36,034 nucleotides of DNA from XYA12-FULL-58-9 sp001798605 (GTDB lineage: Bacteria > Myxococcota > XYA12-FULL-58-9), in assembly GCA_036736205.1 (NCBI GenBank), contig DAINMX010000042.1, positions 1 to 36,034 on the forward strand. The letters run 5' to 3'. The notes beneath the pieces were generated by a model. It did no database searches. It saw only the letters and a program-made list of their open reading frames with translations, and had not been told where the DNA came from. The position numbers and the translations under genes were made by a program. The first letter of the stretch is position 1, and each line of letters opens with the position of its first letter. This document shows positions 15,725-24,645 of the stretch, in pieces.

Positions 15725-16759
15725 ATGCGAACCCCCTTATTCCTCGTGTCAGCTTTGGTATTCTTCTCCGCTGCAATTGCGCGAGCCGAAATCAAGGTCA
15801 CCGTCGACCCTGCGGGTGCACAACAGCTGGGCTTGCAGCTTTCAGATCTTGAGACGCAGTTGTCCGACGAGCTCACCGCCGCATTCAACTTGCTCAAGCC
15901 CAAAGACTATGTTCGTGCTCTCACCGACGCCCAGGCGTTCTCTAACAAAGGCCTCGGCGTCGACTATGCTTCGAACCCGACGGCCTTTGTCGTCGGCGTC
16001 GCTGGCAACTTTGCTGTTTCCCTCGGCGACAAGGGCCTCGGCGAACGCTACTCGGAGCGACCCATTGTTGGCTCCGCACCCAACGTGTCGGTTATGGCCG
16101 GCCTGAATATGGATCTCATCGGCATGGATTGGTTAACATTGTATGGCAACTTCTTCACCCAGGCACTCACGATCGAAGAAGTCAGCGGCAACCTGCTGAA
16201 TTGGGGCATTCACGCCCAGGTGAAGTTTTTCCGACCCCAGGACGATGGTCTGGAAATTCTGTTTCAATGGGGCGGAATAGATTTCACCACCGGCTACGAG
16301 TATTCCAGGCTGAAGCTGGATCTAGAGAAACAGCTAGACACCCCCTTGCCCCTCGCGGGCGGCGTTGCCGCCACAGAAGCGTTGTTCGGCGGTATCGGTA
16401 CCTTCAACATCACCACCACCGCCAACACCATCCCAGTGGAGCTCTCCACCAACTTTCGCCTGTTCTACGTCCTCACCCTGTTTATGGGTGCGGGCTACGA
16501 CATTCAGCTCGGCAACGGCAAGATGACCATCAATCTGGATGGCGACCTCACTGCAGCGAACCCAATGGGTGGCGACGACATAGATCTCGGCACCGCCAAC
16601 GTGATCGCCAGCGAGTCTTCGAAACCGACGGAGGGGCTGCCCCGACTGATGGCTGGCGTTCAGATCAACCTCTCAATGGTGAAGATTTTTGTCCAACTCA
16701 ATGCGATACCACCGGACCGCGCGATCAGCGGCGGCGGCGGCCTTCGCATCGCTTGGTAA
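15725..16759 (+). CDS. Outer-membrane beta-barrel protein
   Basis: 344 residues. ATG 15725 follows CAGGAGA; the signal peptide 'MRTPLFLVSALVFFSAAIAR' is cleaved after Ala-Arg-Ala. The mature part alternates hydrophobic and polar residues with many Gly and aromatic residues ('WLTLYGNFFTQALTIEEVSG', 'NFRLFYVLTLFMGAGYDIQL') and ends in 'GGGLRIAW', an aromatic C-terminus as recognised by the Bam machinery. It resembles uncharacterised myxobacterial barrel proteins of 12-14 strands. No transport substrate can be inferred. A hairpin follows the stop by six bases. Confidence 0.82.
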   Translation: MRTPLFLVSALVFFSAAIARAEIKVTVDPAGAQQLGLQLSDLETQLSDELTAAFNLLKPKDYVRALTDAQAFSNKGLGVDYASNPTAFVVGVAGNFAVSLGDKGLGERYSERPIVGSAPNVSVMAGLNMDLIGMDWLTLYGNFFTQALTIEEVSGNLLNWGIHAQVKFFRPQDDGLEILFQWGGIDFTTGYEYSRLKLDLEKQLDTPLPLAGGVAATEALFGGIGTFNITTTANTIPVELSTNFRLFYVLTLFMGAGYDIQLGNGKMTINLDGDLTAANPMGGDDIDLGTANVIASESSKPTEGLPRLMAGVQINLSMVKIFVQLNAIPPDRAISGGGGLRIAW

Positions 16760-16765
16760 GCTGCC

Positions 16766-16781
16766 GGAGCCCGTCGGCTCC
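16766..16781 (+). terminator. Hairpin after the outer-membrane barrel gene
   Basis: GGAGCC-CGTC-GGCTCC, six GC-rich pairs with a four-base loop, seven bases after the stop. Only CTTT follows, so it is a weak or Rho-assisted terminator. Confidence 0.45.
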
Positions 16782-16855
16782 CTTTGTGCACTTCTTGCGC
16801 GTTTCGTGGCCCCTAAGGCTTGTAACTGTCTGTTATGATGAGCGCTCGTGCAGGC

Positions 16856-16876
16856 ACGGATCGTGCTGCGATCCGT
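16856..16876. other. Eight-base-pair hairpin at the end of the NlpC/P60-barrel gene
   Basis: ACGGATCG-TGCTG-CGATCCGT, a perfect stem ten bases past the minus-strand stop. No T-run follows on either strand, so it may protect the mRNA end or aid Rho-dependent ending rather than act as an intrinsic terminator. Confidence 0.4.
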
Positions 16877-16885
16877 ACAGAATCA

Positions 16886-18982
16886 TCAAATCTCATAGTG
16901 CAGGGTGAGATCCAAGAGCGCGTCAACACTCACTTCGCCACTCTTGGGCCTGGCGGCTTTGCGAACGACCCCACCGAGCGACAGATACCGACCGAGATCG
17001 ACTGAGGCAGCGACAAAGATGTATTCGTTGGTTCGTTCGGAGAAGAACAAGGGACGCAGCTCCTCGAAGTTGCGCAAATGGTATGCAAGGTAGAGATGCA
17101 CCTGTCGACTCGATTGCGGCAAATAGAGGTTTTGCACTTCCACAAAGAACATGAGGCTGCGGTCAAGATGACGCTGTGCGGCCGACACCTGAGCCAAACT
17201 GCTGCCGTCTTCGAAAGACATGCCGAGATTCAATCGCCTGGCCCAAACATAGGCGAGCTCACCATAGAGTCCCCATCGGGCAGGTCCCCCCTCAAGCGCC
17301 TCGAGCAACGCCACCTTGGTGCGCAGCGTGTCATCATCGGCGACGGGTGCTTGCGCGCGATTGATGCGGTAGGTGGCATCGAAATAGCTCGGCAAAAATG
17401 ACGCTCCCGAAACTCTAAGCTCGAACCGCGATCGCAGTCTGTGCCGACCGCCACCCAGATCAGCGGCGAAGGACGTCCCGACAGCTCCGCCCATTGCGGC
17501 CCCTTGGGGATAAACAAGGCCCGAGCAATCGCCATAAACCTCAAGGCCGAGGTCTCCGGTAAGGAGCGGCAACTGCGCCGTCATGCCGAGCCCATGCACA
17601 CGTGCGCGGGTGAAACCGCCGCTCGCCGTGGGTTCGTTGGGCGCGTTGCTGTCAACGGCGTACGTCGCCGACAACTCGAGAGCACGGAAGAACTCACCGC
17701 CGAGGCGCAGGTGGTGGAGCGGACGAGTCGCCAAACGCACGGCCGCTACCTGCGGGCGGAAGAGGTCATCGACGAAGAGCTCCGCACCGCCTTCGTCAAC
17801 CTCTCCTGCAAAAGAAAGAGACAATGCGTCAGGCTCACTGACGAAACTCGGTAGGACGGGACTTACGATGTTGGGGGTGTAATTGCGCAAGAGCTGGCCC
17901 TGCCCCAAGGTCGCCGATGCCGTACGACCCACGTCCAGATAGAATCGAGATTCGGGCTGCCCATAGGAGACCTTGCTCAGCAGCTTGGTGAAATCGTGCG
18001 CATCAGACCATTGCTCGGCGAGAGAATTACCCACGTTGCCGTCACCGATGGGCAGCAGAATCGCAGCGGAGGTCATCACCTTCAGCGCATTGCTGTCACC
18101 GAAGTAGGTGCCCTCTATTGCAGCCAACATGCCGCCGCTGCCCCCGAAACGACCAGCGCCGAGACGCATGGCCAGACCTGTTCGGTCATGGCGCAAAAGA
18201 CGCGGCCCAACCTCATCGATAACCCGAGCGCCACCACGCCTTGCCAGTTGTATGGGTCGCTCGTCCTCTCCATGCTCGGTGAGCTCGAGGATGAGCTGTC
18301 CGATCTCATCGTCGTCGTAGACAATGTCCACCTCACCTACGTGCTCGCCAATCGCCAACACGTTTTCGAAAAACACTCCGGCTCTCGCTGCCCCTGTGCG
18401 GGTCGAGTAGACTCCAGGAGGCAACGCCAGAATCCGCCGTCCGCCCACCCAACGCTGTGCATAGTAGTGGGAACGAAGGCTGTCGTATGTCACCTCTCCC
18501 TTGCCCGTTGCTGCATGAATAAGATCACCCTCGCCTGCATAGATGCCCACGTGGGTGATGCGAGCATCCCCAGGAGATGAGGTGAAGAAAACCAGGTCGC
18601 CGACAACGAGGCCGGCACTCGCAACTGCGACTCCCACTTTGAATTGTTCCCGGGATGTGCGCGGCAGGTCGTAACCGAGCTGCGCAAAGACCTTGTTGAC
18701 AAATCCACTGCAATCGAACCCCCCCTCACCGACTCCGCCCCAGGTATACGGAGTCCCGAGGTAGCTGCGGGCGACATCCACAACTTCGGTGGGATCGGGA
18801 CGTTCGTTGCGCGGAACAACCTGCAGCGACATGGATCGCCACGCGAGCCATGCGGCCCGCACCGCGTCACTGGCATCGCCTTCGTGTGAATCGTCTTGTG
18901 CCCATTCTGCGTCGACGCAGCGAAACATCCCTGGGTTGTCCACGGGCATCGCCAATGCAGAGATGGCAAGAAGGGTGATCAC
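16886..18982 (-). CDS. NlpC/P60 peptidase fused to a predicted outer-membrane barrel
   Basis: 698 residues, starting with a short signal-like segment ('MITLLAISALAMP'). Residues about 62-190 are an NlpC/P60 domain: 'YTWGGVGEGGFDCSGFVNKV' gives the catalytic Cys91, His144 lies in 'ITHVGIYAG', and His156 in 'LIHAATG'. Such enzymes cut D-Glu-gamma-diaminopimelate bonds in peptidoglycan stems. The remaining ~500 residues resemble a large beta-barrel: alternating strands ('FELRVSGASFLPSYF', 'FVEVQNLYLPQSSRQVHLYL', 'GRYLSLGGVV') and a final 'LDLTLHYEI'. The enzyme would therefore be held on the periplasmic face of the outer membrane, next to the cell wall. NlpC/P60 proteins normally carry SH3b or LysM domains instead. 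A palindrome lies 81 bp upstream. Confidence 0.85.
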   Translation of the reverse strand: MITLLAISALAMPVDNPGMFRCVDAEWAQDDSHEGDASDAVRAAWLAWRSMSLQVVPRNERPDPTEVVDVARSYLGTPYTWGGVGEGGFDCSGFVNKVFAQLGYDLPRTSREQFKVGVAVASAGLVVGDLVFFTSSPGDARITHVGIYAGEGDLIHAATGKGEVTYDSLRSHYYAQRWVGGRRILALPPGVYSTRTGAARAGVFFENVLAIGEHVGEVDIVYDDDEIGQLILELTEHGEDERPIQLARRGGARVIDEVGPRLLRHDRTGLAMRLGAGRFGGSGGMLAAIEGTYFGDSNALKVMTSAAILLPIGDGNVGNSLAEQWSDAHDFTKLLSKVSYGQPESRFYLDVGRTASATLGQGQLLRNYTPNIVSPVLPSFVSEPDALSLSFAGEVDEGGAELFVDDLFRPQVAAVRLATRPLHHLRLGGEFFRALELSATYAVDSNAPNEPTASGGFTRARVHGLGMTAQLPLLTGDLGLEVYGDCSGLVYPQGAAMGGAVGTSFAADLGGGRHRLRSRFELRVSGASFLPSYFDATYRINRAQAPVADDDTLRTKVALLEALEGGPARWGLYGELAYVWARRLNLGMSFEDGSSLAQVSAAQRHLDRSLMFFVEVQNLYLPQSSRQVHLYLAYHLRNFEELRPLFFSERTNEYIFVAASVDLGRYLSLGGVVRKAARPKSGEVSVDALLDLTLHYEI

Positions 18983-19062
18983 CCGTCCACTATCCTGGCA
19001 AATCCCCCACGGAACAACGGGCCTGTCACAATCAGGGTGGCACAGAGGTGTGCCATTGCGGG

Positions 19063-19074
19063 ACTCGGCCGAGT
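19063..19074. promoter_or_regulatory. Palindrome ACTCGGCCGAGT (candidate shared operator, site 1)
   Basis: A perfect 12-bp palindrome lies 81 bp before the NlpC/P60-barrel start and 64-75 bp before the divergent gene at 19138. In the context GGACTCGGCCGAGTGTCAAA it closely matches the site at 27316 (GGACTCGGACCGAGTCGAAA). Confidence 0.45.
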
Positions 19075-19137
19075 GTCAAAATCGGACTGATGATAGGCGT
19101 CACCACTGTAACAGACTGATTTGTTCGTGAATTCTTG

Positions 19138-20598
19138 ATGGCACGCAACTGGCACAGAACCCGTGCCATGATAGCGACGACAAACACCAACAGACCGTCT
19201 GACCTTCACCCCCACCCCGTCGCGTTGCCCGCACTCCCGGTGCAAAAACCCACCAACGCAAGTGCCAATGCCAATGCCTGTGTCGAGCCAATGGACAGCT
19301 TCGCCAACATCACCCACCCCGACAGCGAAAATGTGTCCCACCCAGTGTTTGATGAGCAACCCCAAGGTGGCATGAGCCTGCGACGCAGCCACAAGAGCAG
19401 TCAGGTTGCCAAGACGAAGAACCTTCCCTCCCCTCTTCTTGCAGAGCAGATGCTGCGCCGTCGCATCGAGACCGTGGCCCGCGAGAACCCCAAGATTCTC
19501 AGTCACGGTGTCGGGGGTGCCGAAGTGATTTTCGGCAAAGACGGCAATGGCCTCAGTCCCGAGATGCGCACGGCACTGCTTGTGGGTTTCGCTGATCTCG
19601 GCGGGCTCTCCGACGCCATCGACACGATGGTCGAGAACACCGGCGTCGATGCCTCGAGTGACATCGGCGAACGCCTCACCCACCTCTTGGCCCAAGACCT
19701 CTTTGTGCGCAAGGCCCGCACCCCACTGCAACAATCTTTTGCCACCCCATTGAACGTTCTCGCCCTCGGCCTCGACAATATCGTCAGCAACGAGATGGCC
19801 GCTGCGATCGTCGTGAGCGTCCTCGAGGTCGCCGAGGACCCAGGCCGATGTCTACGCAAGATAGGCCTTGATGAAAACCTCGCCGCTGTGCTCCTCGCCC
19901 AAGGCCGCGACGAGGCTATCGCCACCCTGCAAAAGAGCGCCGACGAAACCAGCAAGAAGCTCGCGACCACGGCCCTGCGCATCAAAGGTGGCGAAATGAA
20001 GATCTTCGACATCGCCCCCGAGATCACCCGAACTGCTCTCGATGTCGCAGACATCGGCCTCGACGCCGCTGACTATCCCTTCAGTGATGCAAAAAATGCC
20101 GCCCAAGAAGCCCTCGCCAATGGCATTTCGGGTCACGAACGCAAAGGGGAAAAAATATTGCTGGAGATGGGCGGCAGGGTGGCGAGCATCGCCGCTGGCG
20201 GCGGCATGCTTGTCAATGCGGCCATCTCGCTCTGCTTTGCACTGCCGCAATGGGACGAGGCCAACACTCTCGAGAGCCTCAGCGCGTCCGGTCTCGGCAA
20301 CAAGAGCCGCGTCACGGCAGCACGTGCGCAGGCAGGTCTCATCGTTGTTCAAGCGGTGGTGATGAGTGCGGTTGGCAAAGTCGCCTCAGAAGCCCTCACT
20401 GAGGACCTCTTTCCCGAGACGCTCAAAGTCGCGAGCGGTTTGGCCGACAATGGTGCCCAGCACATGTGGTGGAACGGGCTGTCCGAGATGGCCTTGAACA
20501 GAGCGCTGGGATTGGTTGGCGTCAAGATCGGCGTGGAGGAGGTTGCCCCATCTCTGCTTGGTCTTGCCATCGACGGCTTCGCTGATCAGACGCAATGA
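19138..20598 (+). CDS. Unrecognised 486-residue protein, first of a four-gene cluster
   Basis: No family recognised. Starts are uncertain: ATG 19138 has no ribosome binding site; ATG 19372 follows AAGGTGG and would remove a low-complexity Asn/Pro/His-rich N-terminus. There is no signal peptide. The body is almost wholly helical with amphipathic stretches ('LTHLLAQDLFVRKARTPLQQ', 'AAAIVVSVLEVAEDPGRCL') and two or three long hydrophobic helices rich in Gly and Ala ('GGRVASIAAGGGMLVNAAIS', 'AGLIVVQAVVMSAVGKVA'). A helical protein with buried hydrophobic helices and no export signal can be a membrane-inserting effector or toxin, but no conserved motif supports that. The next gene begins 52 bp downstream on the same strand. 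Confidence 0.7.
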   Translation: MARNWHRTRAMIATTNTNRPSDLHPHPVALPALPVQKPTNASANANACVEPMDSFANITHPDSENVSHPVFDEQPQGGMSLRRSHKSSQVAKTKNLPSPLLAEQMLRRRIETVARENPKILSHGVGGAEVIFGKDGNGLSPEMRTALLVGFADLGGLSDAIDTMVENTGVDASSDIGERLTHLLAQDLFVRKARTPLQQSFATPLNVLALGLDNIVSNEMAAAIVVSVLEVAEDPGRCLRKIGLDENLAAVLLAQGRDEAIATLQKSADETSKKLATTALRIKGGEMKIFDIAPEITRTALDVADIGLDAADYPFSDAKNAAQEALANGISGHERKGEKILLEMGGRVASIAAGGGMLVNAAISLCFALPQWDEANTLESLSASGLGNKSRVTAARAQAGLIVVQAVVMSAVGKVASEALTEDLFPETLKVASGLADNGAQHMWWNGLSEMALNRALGLVGVKIGVEEVAPSLLGLAIDGFADQTQ

Positions 20599-20650
20599 AC
20601 CGCAAACACAGGCCCTTGCGCTCCGTCATATTGGGGTCCATCCTCTCCAC

Positions 20651-21160
20651 ATGGTAGCTGAGCTCTACATTCTGTTGGCTGCGACGACGGTCTCGCAGCC
20701 CAAGTTTGAGGCGCTGTTAGGCAAAGTACCGCCCAGCTTCGATTTGCCCAAGCTCACCGATGGCAACGTCAGCCTCAACGATCTCAAAGGGAACCCCTCA
20801 GTATTCGTCATCGGCACAACGCTGGAAGGTGCTCCTCCGAGTCGCGAGTGGATGCTGGCGTTGAAAAACAACCTTGCGAGGACCAAGACCCAACTCTATC
20901 AGATCGCGGTTCTCGACAATCCTTGGTACTTGCCGGAATTTGCAACCAAAGGAAGACTCAAGGATTTCGTACCAGAGGACGGCTACCATTTGGTGTTGCT
21001 GGATTGGGGAAAGCAATTCCGCCTGGACTATGGCATTCCCAAGGACCATTTCACGCGGCTTTTGATTCTCGACGCCGAGAACATTGTCCGCTGGACGCAT
21101 CTCGGTCCATTGACAGATACCGCCATGCTCGAGCTGCTAGCCAAGCTCGAACAACTCTAG
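20651..21160 (+). CDS. Redoxin/thioredoxin-fold protein lacking catalytic cysteines
   Basis: 169 residues from ATG 20651; the ribosome binding site is poor (GGGGTCC). 'PPSFDLPKLTDGNVSLNDLK' is the usual beginning of AhpC/TSA- or YtfJ-like domains (P-x-F-x-L-x-D-x-x-x-x-x-L). The strand that normally leads to W-C-x-x-C reads 'SVFVIGTTLEGAPPSREW' and holds no cysteine; the whole protein has none. The later 'DYGIPKDHFTRLLILDAENI' matches the cis-Pro region and last strands. It is therefore a redox-dead thioredoxin fold, perhaps a chaperone or binding partner of its neighbours. The N-terminus is hydrophobic but lacks the positive charges of a normal signal peptide. Confidence 0.72.
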   Translation: MVAELYILLAATTVSQPKFEALLGKVPPSFDLPKLTDGNVSLNDLKGNPSVFVIGTTLEGAPPSREWMLALKNNLARTKTQLYQIAVLDNPWYLPEFATKGRLKDFVPEDGYHLVLLDWGKQFRLDYGIPKDHFTRLLILDAENIVRWTHLGPLTDTAMLELLAKLEQL

Positions 21161-21185
21161 ACTCCCCTTGTCACTCACAGCCAAA

Positions 21186-22226
21186 GTGACCCGCCGTTCT
21201 CTGTTGATCGTTGTGATTGCGACAGCGGCTGCGAGCTCCTGTGCAGAAGCTCGTTTCCTCAGCCAAGCGGCCATGGGACACCTGGATCTGCAAAGCAGAG
21301 CCATTCCCATCGACCAACTCCTCGAAGGCAAGAGCCTGCCGCCGAAGCTGCGCGGTCTCCTCGGCCAGGTGGCCCAGATCAGATCCTTCGCCGCCAACAA
21401 CGGCCTGAACATGTCAGACAACTATGCAAGCTATGCGGAACTCGACCGTGACGCCGCGGTGTGGGTGGTGACCGCTTCGGCACCCTTGGCATTTGAGCCG
21501 GTCACCTGGAGCTTCCCACCCTTCGGCAGCTTCCCCTATCTCGCGTGGTATGACCAAGGCGACGCCCAACGTTTTGCCGACGGCATGGCACAACGAGGAC
21601 TGGACGTGCACGTCCGTGGCGCTGCGGCCTACTCAACCCTCGGCTGGTTTGCGGATCCGATCCTCTCGACCATGCTCACGCGTGGTGCCAGCGTCACCGG
21701 TGACTTCGTCAACACCATCCTGCACGAGTCAGTACACGCCACCGTGTATGTGGATGGCCAAGGTTACTTCAATGAGAGTCTCGCGCTGTTTGTCGCTGAC
21801 CGAATGACACCACTGTATTTGCGCAAAACCTTCGGTGACAACTCAGCGCAGGTCCGCGCGTATGGGGAGCAACAACAACGTCGCGCTGTGACGGACGAGC
21901 TCGCATTGACTGCCTACCAGAGACTGGAAGCTGTTTATGGCTCGGACCTTAGCGACATCGAAAAGCTCGCCGCGAAACATACGATCCTGACCGAGCTCGA
22001 AGACGCGATCGGAGCCACAGGGGAAATCAACAACGCATCCCTCGAAGGATTTCGCACCTACAGGGTAGGGCTCGACTCCTTCGCCGCATTGTTCGAGCAT
22101 TGCGGCGGCAAATGGGAGCGTTTCTTGGCCGCCACCCGTCAGATTCGCCCGGACTATTTTGCCAGTGAACAGGAGGAAGATTTGCGACCGGTATTTGCTC
22201 GCCTTCTGGAAAGATCCTGCGACTGA
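21186..22226 (+). CDS. Lipoprotein aminopeptidase of the COG4324/PF10023 type
   Basis: 346 residues from GTG 21186, chosen because it gives a normal lipoprotein signal, 'MTRRSLLIVVIATAAASSC' (Cys19); a TTG at 21168 is an alternative. Family features appear in order: 'FLSQAAMGHLDLQSRAIPID', an 'IRSFAANNGLNMSDNYASY' segment, 'AVWVVTASAPL', 'AYSTLGWFADPILSTML', then 'ILHESVHATVYVDGQGYFNES'-type zinc site with His180, Glu181, His184 and Glu197. This is a complete HExxH + E metal site. The predicted role is zinc-dependent removal of N-terminal residues from peptides in the periplasm or at the cell surface. It starts 25 bp after the redoxin-like gene, so they are likely co-transcribed. Confidence 0.85.
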   Translation: MTRRSLLIVVIATAAASSCAEARFLSQAAMGHLDLQSRAIPIDQLLEGKSLPPKLRGLLGQVAQIRSFAANNGLNMSDNYASYAELDRDAAVWVVTASAPLAFEPVTWSFPPFGSFPYLAWYDQGDAQRFADGMAQRGLDVHVRGAAAYSTLGWFADPILSTMLTRGASVTGDFVNTILHESVHATVYVDGQGYFNESLALFVADRMTPLYLRKTFGDNSAQVRAYGEQQQRRAVTDELALTAYQRLEAVYGSDLSDIEKLAAKHTILTELEDAIGATGEINNASLEGFRTYRVGLDSFAALFEHCGGKWERFLAATRQIRPDYFASEQEEDLRPVFARLLERSCD

Positions 22227-22257
22227 ATCCAAGCGCTCAGAATAAGACGAAAATCTT

Positions 22258-22285
22258 CGTTTGGGACCTTGGGACCGTTTGGGAC
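22258..22285. repeat. Short tandem repeat CGTTTGGGAC / CTTGGGAC / CGTTTGGGAC
   Basis: Three adjacent near-copies of 10, 8 and 10 bases lie between the aminopeptidase and the 759-residue gene. The role is unknown. Confidence 0.8.
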
Positions 22286-22348
22286 GAAACATCCGACCAT
22301 TCAAGTCGATAATAGAACTACAACTTTTGGCAGGAGCTGCGAAGACAC

Positions 22349-24628
22349 ATGCAAACCCAACCTCTTGGGGGAGGTTGTCAGAGCCAAACCAAGCAGGTTG
22401 GCGGTGATGTCGCGCAAGTCGATCGCCAGAAACAGCGGATCGAGAAAAGCCGGGCCAGGGGCCACAGCGAATCCTCGAAGCTCGAGACTGTGCAGAACCC
22501 AGAGACCCACAAAGCGGTCGAAAAGCTCAACAAGGAATACGGCAGTCTGTTCGCCAAGATTCGTGATGCCCACGAAAACCCGCTCAAGTGGGACCGGATC
22601 ACCACACCGGATTCACAACACCCCAAGATCCAAAAACGAAACCAACTCTTCCGCAAACTGATCGCTCGCATCCAGTTTCACATGCTCGGTGCCCTCGGCG
22701 GCGAGCCCGCGCCCATTCACGTAGCCATCATCGAGGAGATCTCGAAGCAAACCAACATCTCTCTCGTTGAGCTCGAAGAGACCGCATACCTCAATGTGAA
22801 AAGCAAAACCCTCGGCACCTGGAAGCCGTTGTCGGCGCGTATGTCGCGACTGGCAAACGACGTCGAGTCTACGGACAACCGCGTCCTCGGCAGTCTGGAG
22901 AAGATCAACAAGAAGGTCACGCCACCGGTTGGAGAGATCCATGAGCGCACGCCGATTATCGGACTCGAGGAATTGATCGCCGCGGCCAAGGACAAGAAGC
23001 TCGGCAAGGCAGCGGGCATCGCTGTTCGAGAAATACTCACCACCCCCTTGAAGGTCTTCCACGAGCTTTGGGGAGCTCTGCTTCCCGTCGCCCACGCGGT
23101 GGGACAACCCACGGCTGAGGCATTGAAGAGAGCGGCGGTCCGCCTGGAGAAGGTCGGTAACGAGAGGCGAGACGAAGCGCAGAACATGTTTCGCGAGCTC
23201 AACCGCGCTCTCGCGCACATCCAATCATCTCCCAACAAACTGAAGGATGTCTCCCCAGAAGAGCGCGAGCTCATTCTGCTCGCGGCCGGCGCCATGCGCG
23301 GCGCGGTCGAAGATGTGGACACTTGGCTCGATCTATTGCGCAATCCCTCCGATCGTGAAAACCCAGAGCTGGTTGGCAAAGTTGTCAAAAAGACCACGGG
23401 TTGGGATGCCGCATCCTGGCTCCTAAATAACCTCGGCGGATTCATTCGCACGATAACAGACAAGGACGCGGGAGGGCTGTTTAGCTTCCGCCTTGGAGTC
23501 GGAGTCGCTGCCGGAGCCATGGGACACGGGGTCAAGCTCAGCGGCGCACTCATTTTCCCCTGCAGCAAGGAATACAAAAACGGCACCGCCGCCATTCGCA
23601 CTGACGTTATCTACTCGTTGTTGACCCTTTTCGGACGGGCACAGTTGAGCAGTCGCGGTCCGCGAATCGGCTTCCCCTCCTTTGGACCGTTCTATGTGAG
23701 GAAGTCGGAGTATTGCAACGCGGTCACCTTCAAGAACGAGCTCTTGTTTCCCTTAGGGGTTTCGTTTCAAACCGATACCCAGCTGCCGGCCGGACTCGAC
23801 CTCGCCCTCTATGTTCCGTTTCTGGGATTGAAGGTGGGTGGCGAGCTCACCCTGTACCATCCAGGCTTTGGCGGTTTTCGCCACGCGGTCGATCCCACCG
23901 CCGAATTGTTGGCGGCGGCAGGCAATTCAATCGCCAATTTCCTCACCGCAACGGGCAAGAGCATGCGACTCGCAATGCTCAAGGCAAGCACCGCCCACCC
24001 CGAGACCAAGGGACTCCCCCAAGAGCGGCTTGAGAAACTCTTGCCGGAGAGGCTCGGGCCATCAGCGACTGTCGTCGGCCACGCCCACATCGCCCTCGCC
24101 ACGGTAAGAGCCTATCGCGAAGAGCTCGCCGTTTTTGGTGCTGGGGTGCTCAAGGAGCAGTCCCCCGTGTACGAGAGCCTCGTCTCCGGTTTTGGCCGAG
24201 AGCGCGCCATCAGTGTCATCGAACAATTCCTCGCCACCAAGGAAAAGGAGCTGGTCGCCGACATCGATCGGGTCAAGAATCTGTTGATGGAACCCACCAG
24301 CGACCAATGGGCCGAGCGCAGCCTGCGTGGAGAAATCAACGAAGCGGGCCGAAGTTTGAAACGGACAACGGAAGGATTCCGCATCGGCGACATCCTGCTC
24401 GGCCAGGTCTTTGGTACCAAGCTCACCGAATCGGTCGGCCACAACACCGAAACGATGTTGCAGGAGCTCGGCGAGAAGATCATCGAAGGGGCTGAGTCTC
24501 GCGAAAAGCCACGCACCAAAGACAAAGTCCCCGGCCGTCCGTTGTCTGTGAGCGAGTGGCAGACAAGACGCAACCGTGCAAACGTTGGGCACCACGTCAT
24601 TCGCCGCCATAATTTTGGATTCAGATAG
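22349..24628 (+). CDS. Unrecognised 759-residue protein, last of a four-gene cluster
   Basis: ATG 22349 with AGGAG about 12 bases upstream. There is no signal peptide. The first ~90 residues are Gln/Lys/Arg-rich and probably disordered. Residues 90-370 are helical ('RTPIIGLEELIAAAKDKKLG', 'PTAEALKRAAVRLEKVGNER'). Residues about 380-510 are a Gly- and aromatic-rich beta region ('RLGVGVAAGAMGHGVKLSGA', 'LDLALYVPFLGLKVGGELTL') that looks like strands of a membrane barrel. The rest is helical again and ends in a basic tail. An internal barrel-like section flanked by helices, without an export signal, is unusual. I recognise no family. It follows the aminopeptidase by 122 bp and, like the first gene of the cluster, may be a cargo or effector; this is inference. 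Confidence 0.75.
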   Translation: MQTQPLGGGCQSQTKQVGGDVAQVDRQKQRIEKSRARGHSESSKLETVQNPETHKAVEKLNKEYGSLFAKIRDAHENPLKWDRITTPDSQHPKIQKRNQLFRKLIARIQFHMLGALGGEPAPIHVAIIEEISKQTNISLVELEETAYLNVKSKTLGTWKPLSARMSRLANDVESTDNRVLGSLEKINKKVTPPVGEIHERTPIIGLEELIAAAKDKKLGKAAGIAVREILTTPLKVFHELWGALLPVAHAVGQPTAEALKRAAVRLEKVGNERRDEAQNMFRELNRALAHIQSSPNKLKDVSPEERELILLAAGAMRGAVEDVDTWLDLLRNPSDRENPELVGKVVKKTTGWDAASWLLNNLGGFIRTITDKDAGGLFSFRLGVGVAAGAMGHGVKLSGALIFPCSKEYKNGTAAIRTDVIYSLLTLFGRAQLSSRGPRIGFPSFGPFYVRKSEYCNAVTFKNELLFPLGVSFQTDTQLPAGLDLALYVPFLGLKVGGELTLYHPGFGGFRHAVDPTAELLAAAGNSIANFLTATGKSMRLAMLKASTAHPETKGLPQERLEKLLPERLGPSATVVGHAHIALATVRAYREELAVFGAGVLKEQSPVYESLVSGFGRERAISVIEQFLATKEKELVADIDRVKNLLMEPTSDQWAERSLRGEINEAGRSLKRTTEGFRIGDILLGQVFGTKLTESVGHNTETMLQELGEKIIEGAESREKPRTKDKVPGRPLSVSEWQTRRNRANVGHHVIRRHNFGFR

Positions 24629-24645
24629 TCGCGACTGTCACTCAA

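Noticed and set aside
18979..19734. Minus-strand open frame of 251 codons overlapping the 19138 gene
   Set aside because: Antisense of a coherent helical protein and overlapping the regulatory region; no start signal.
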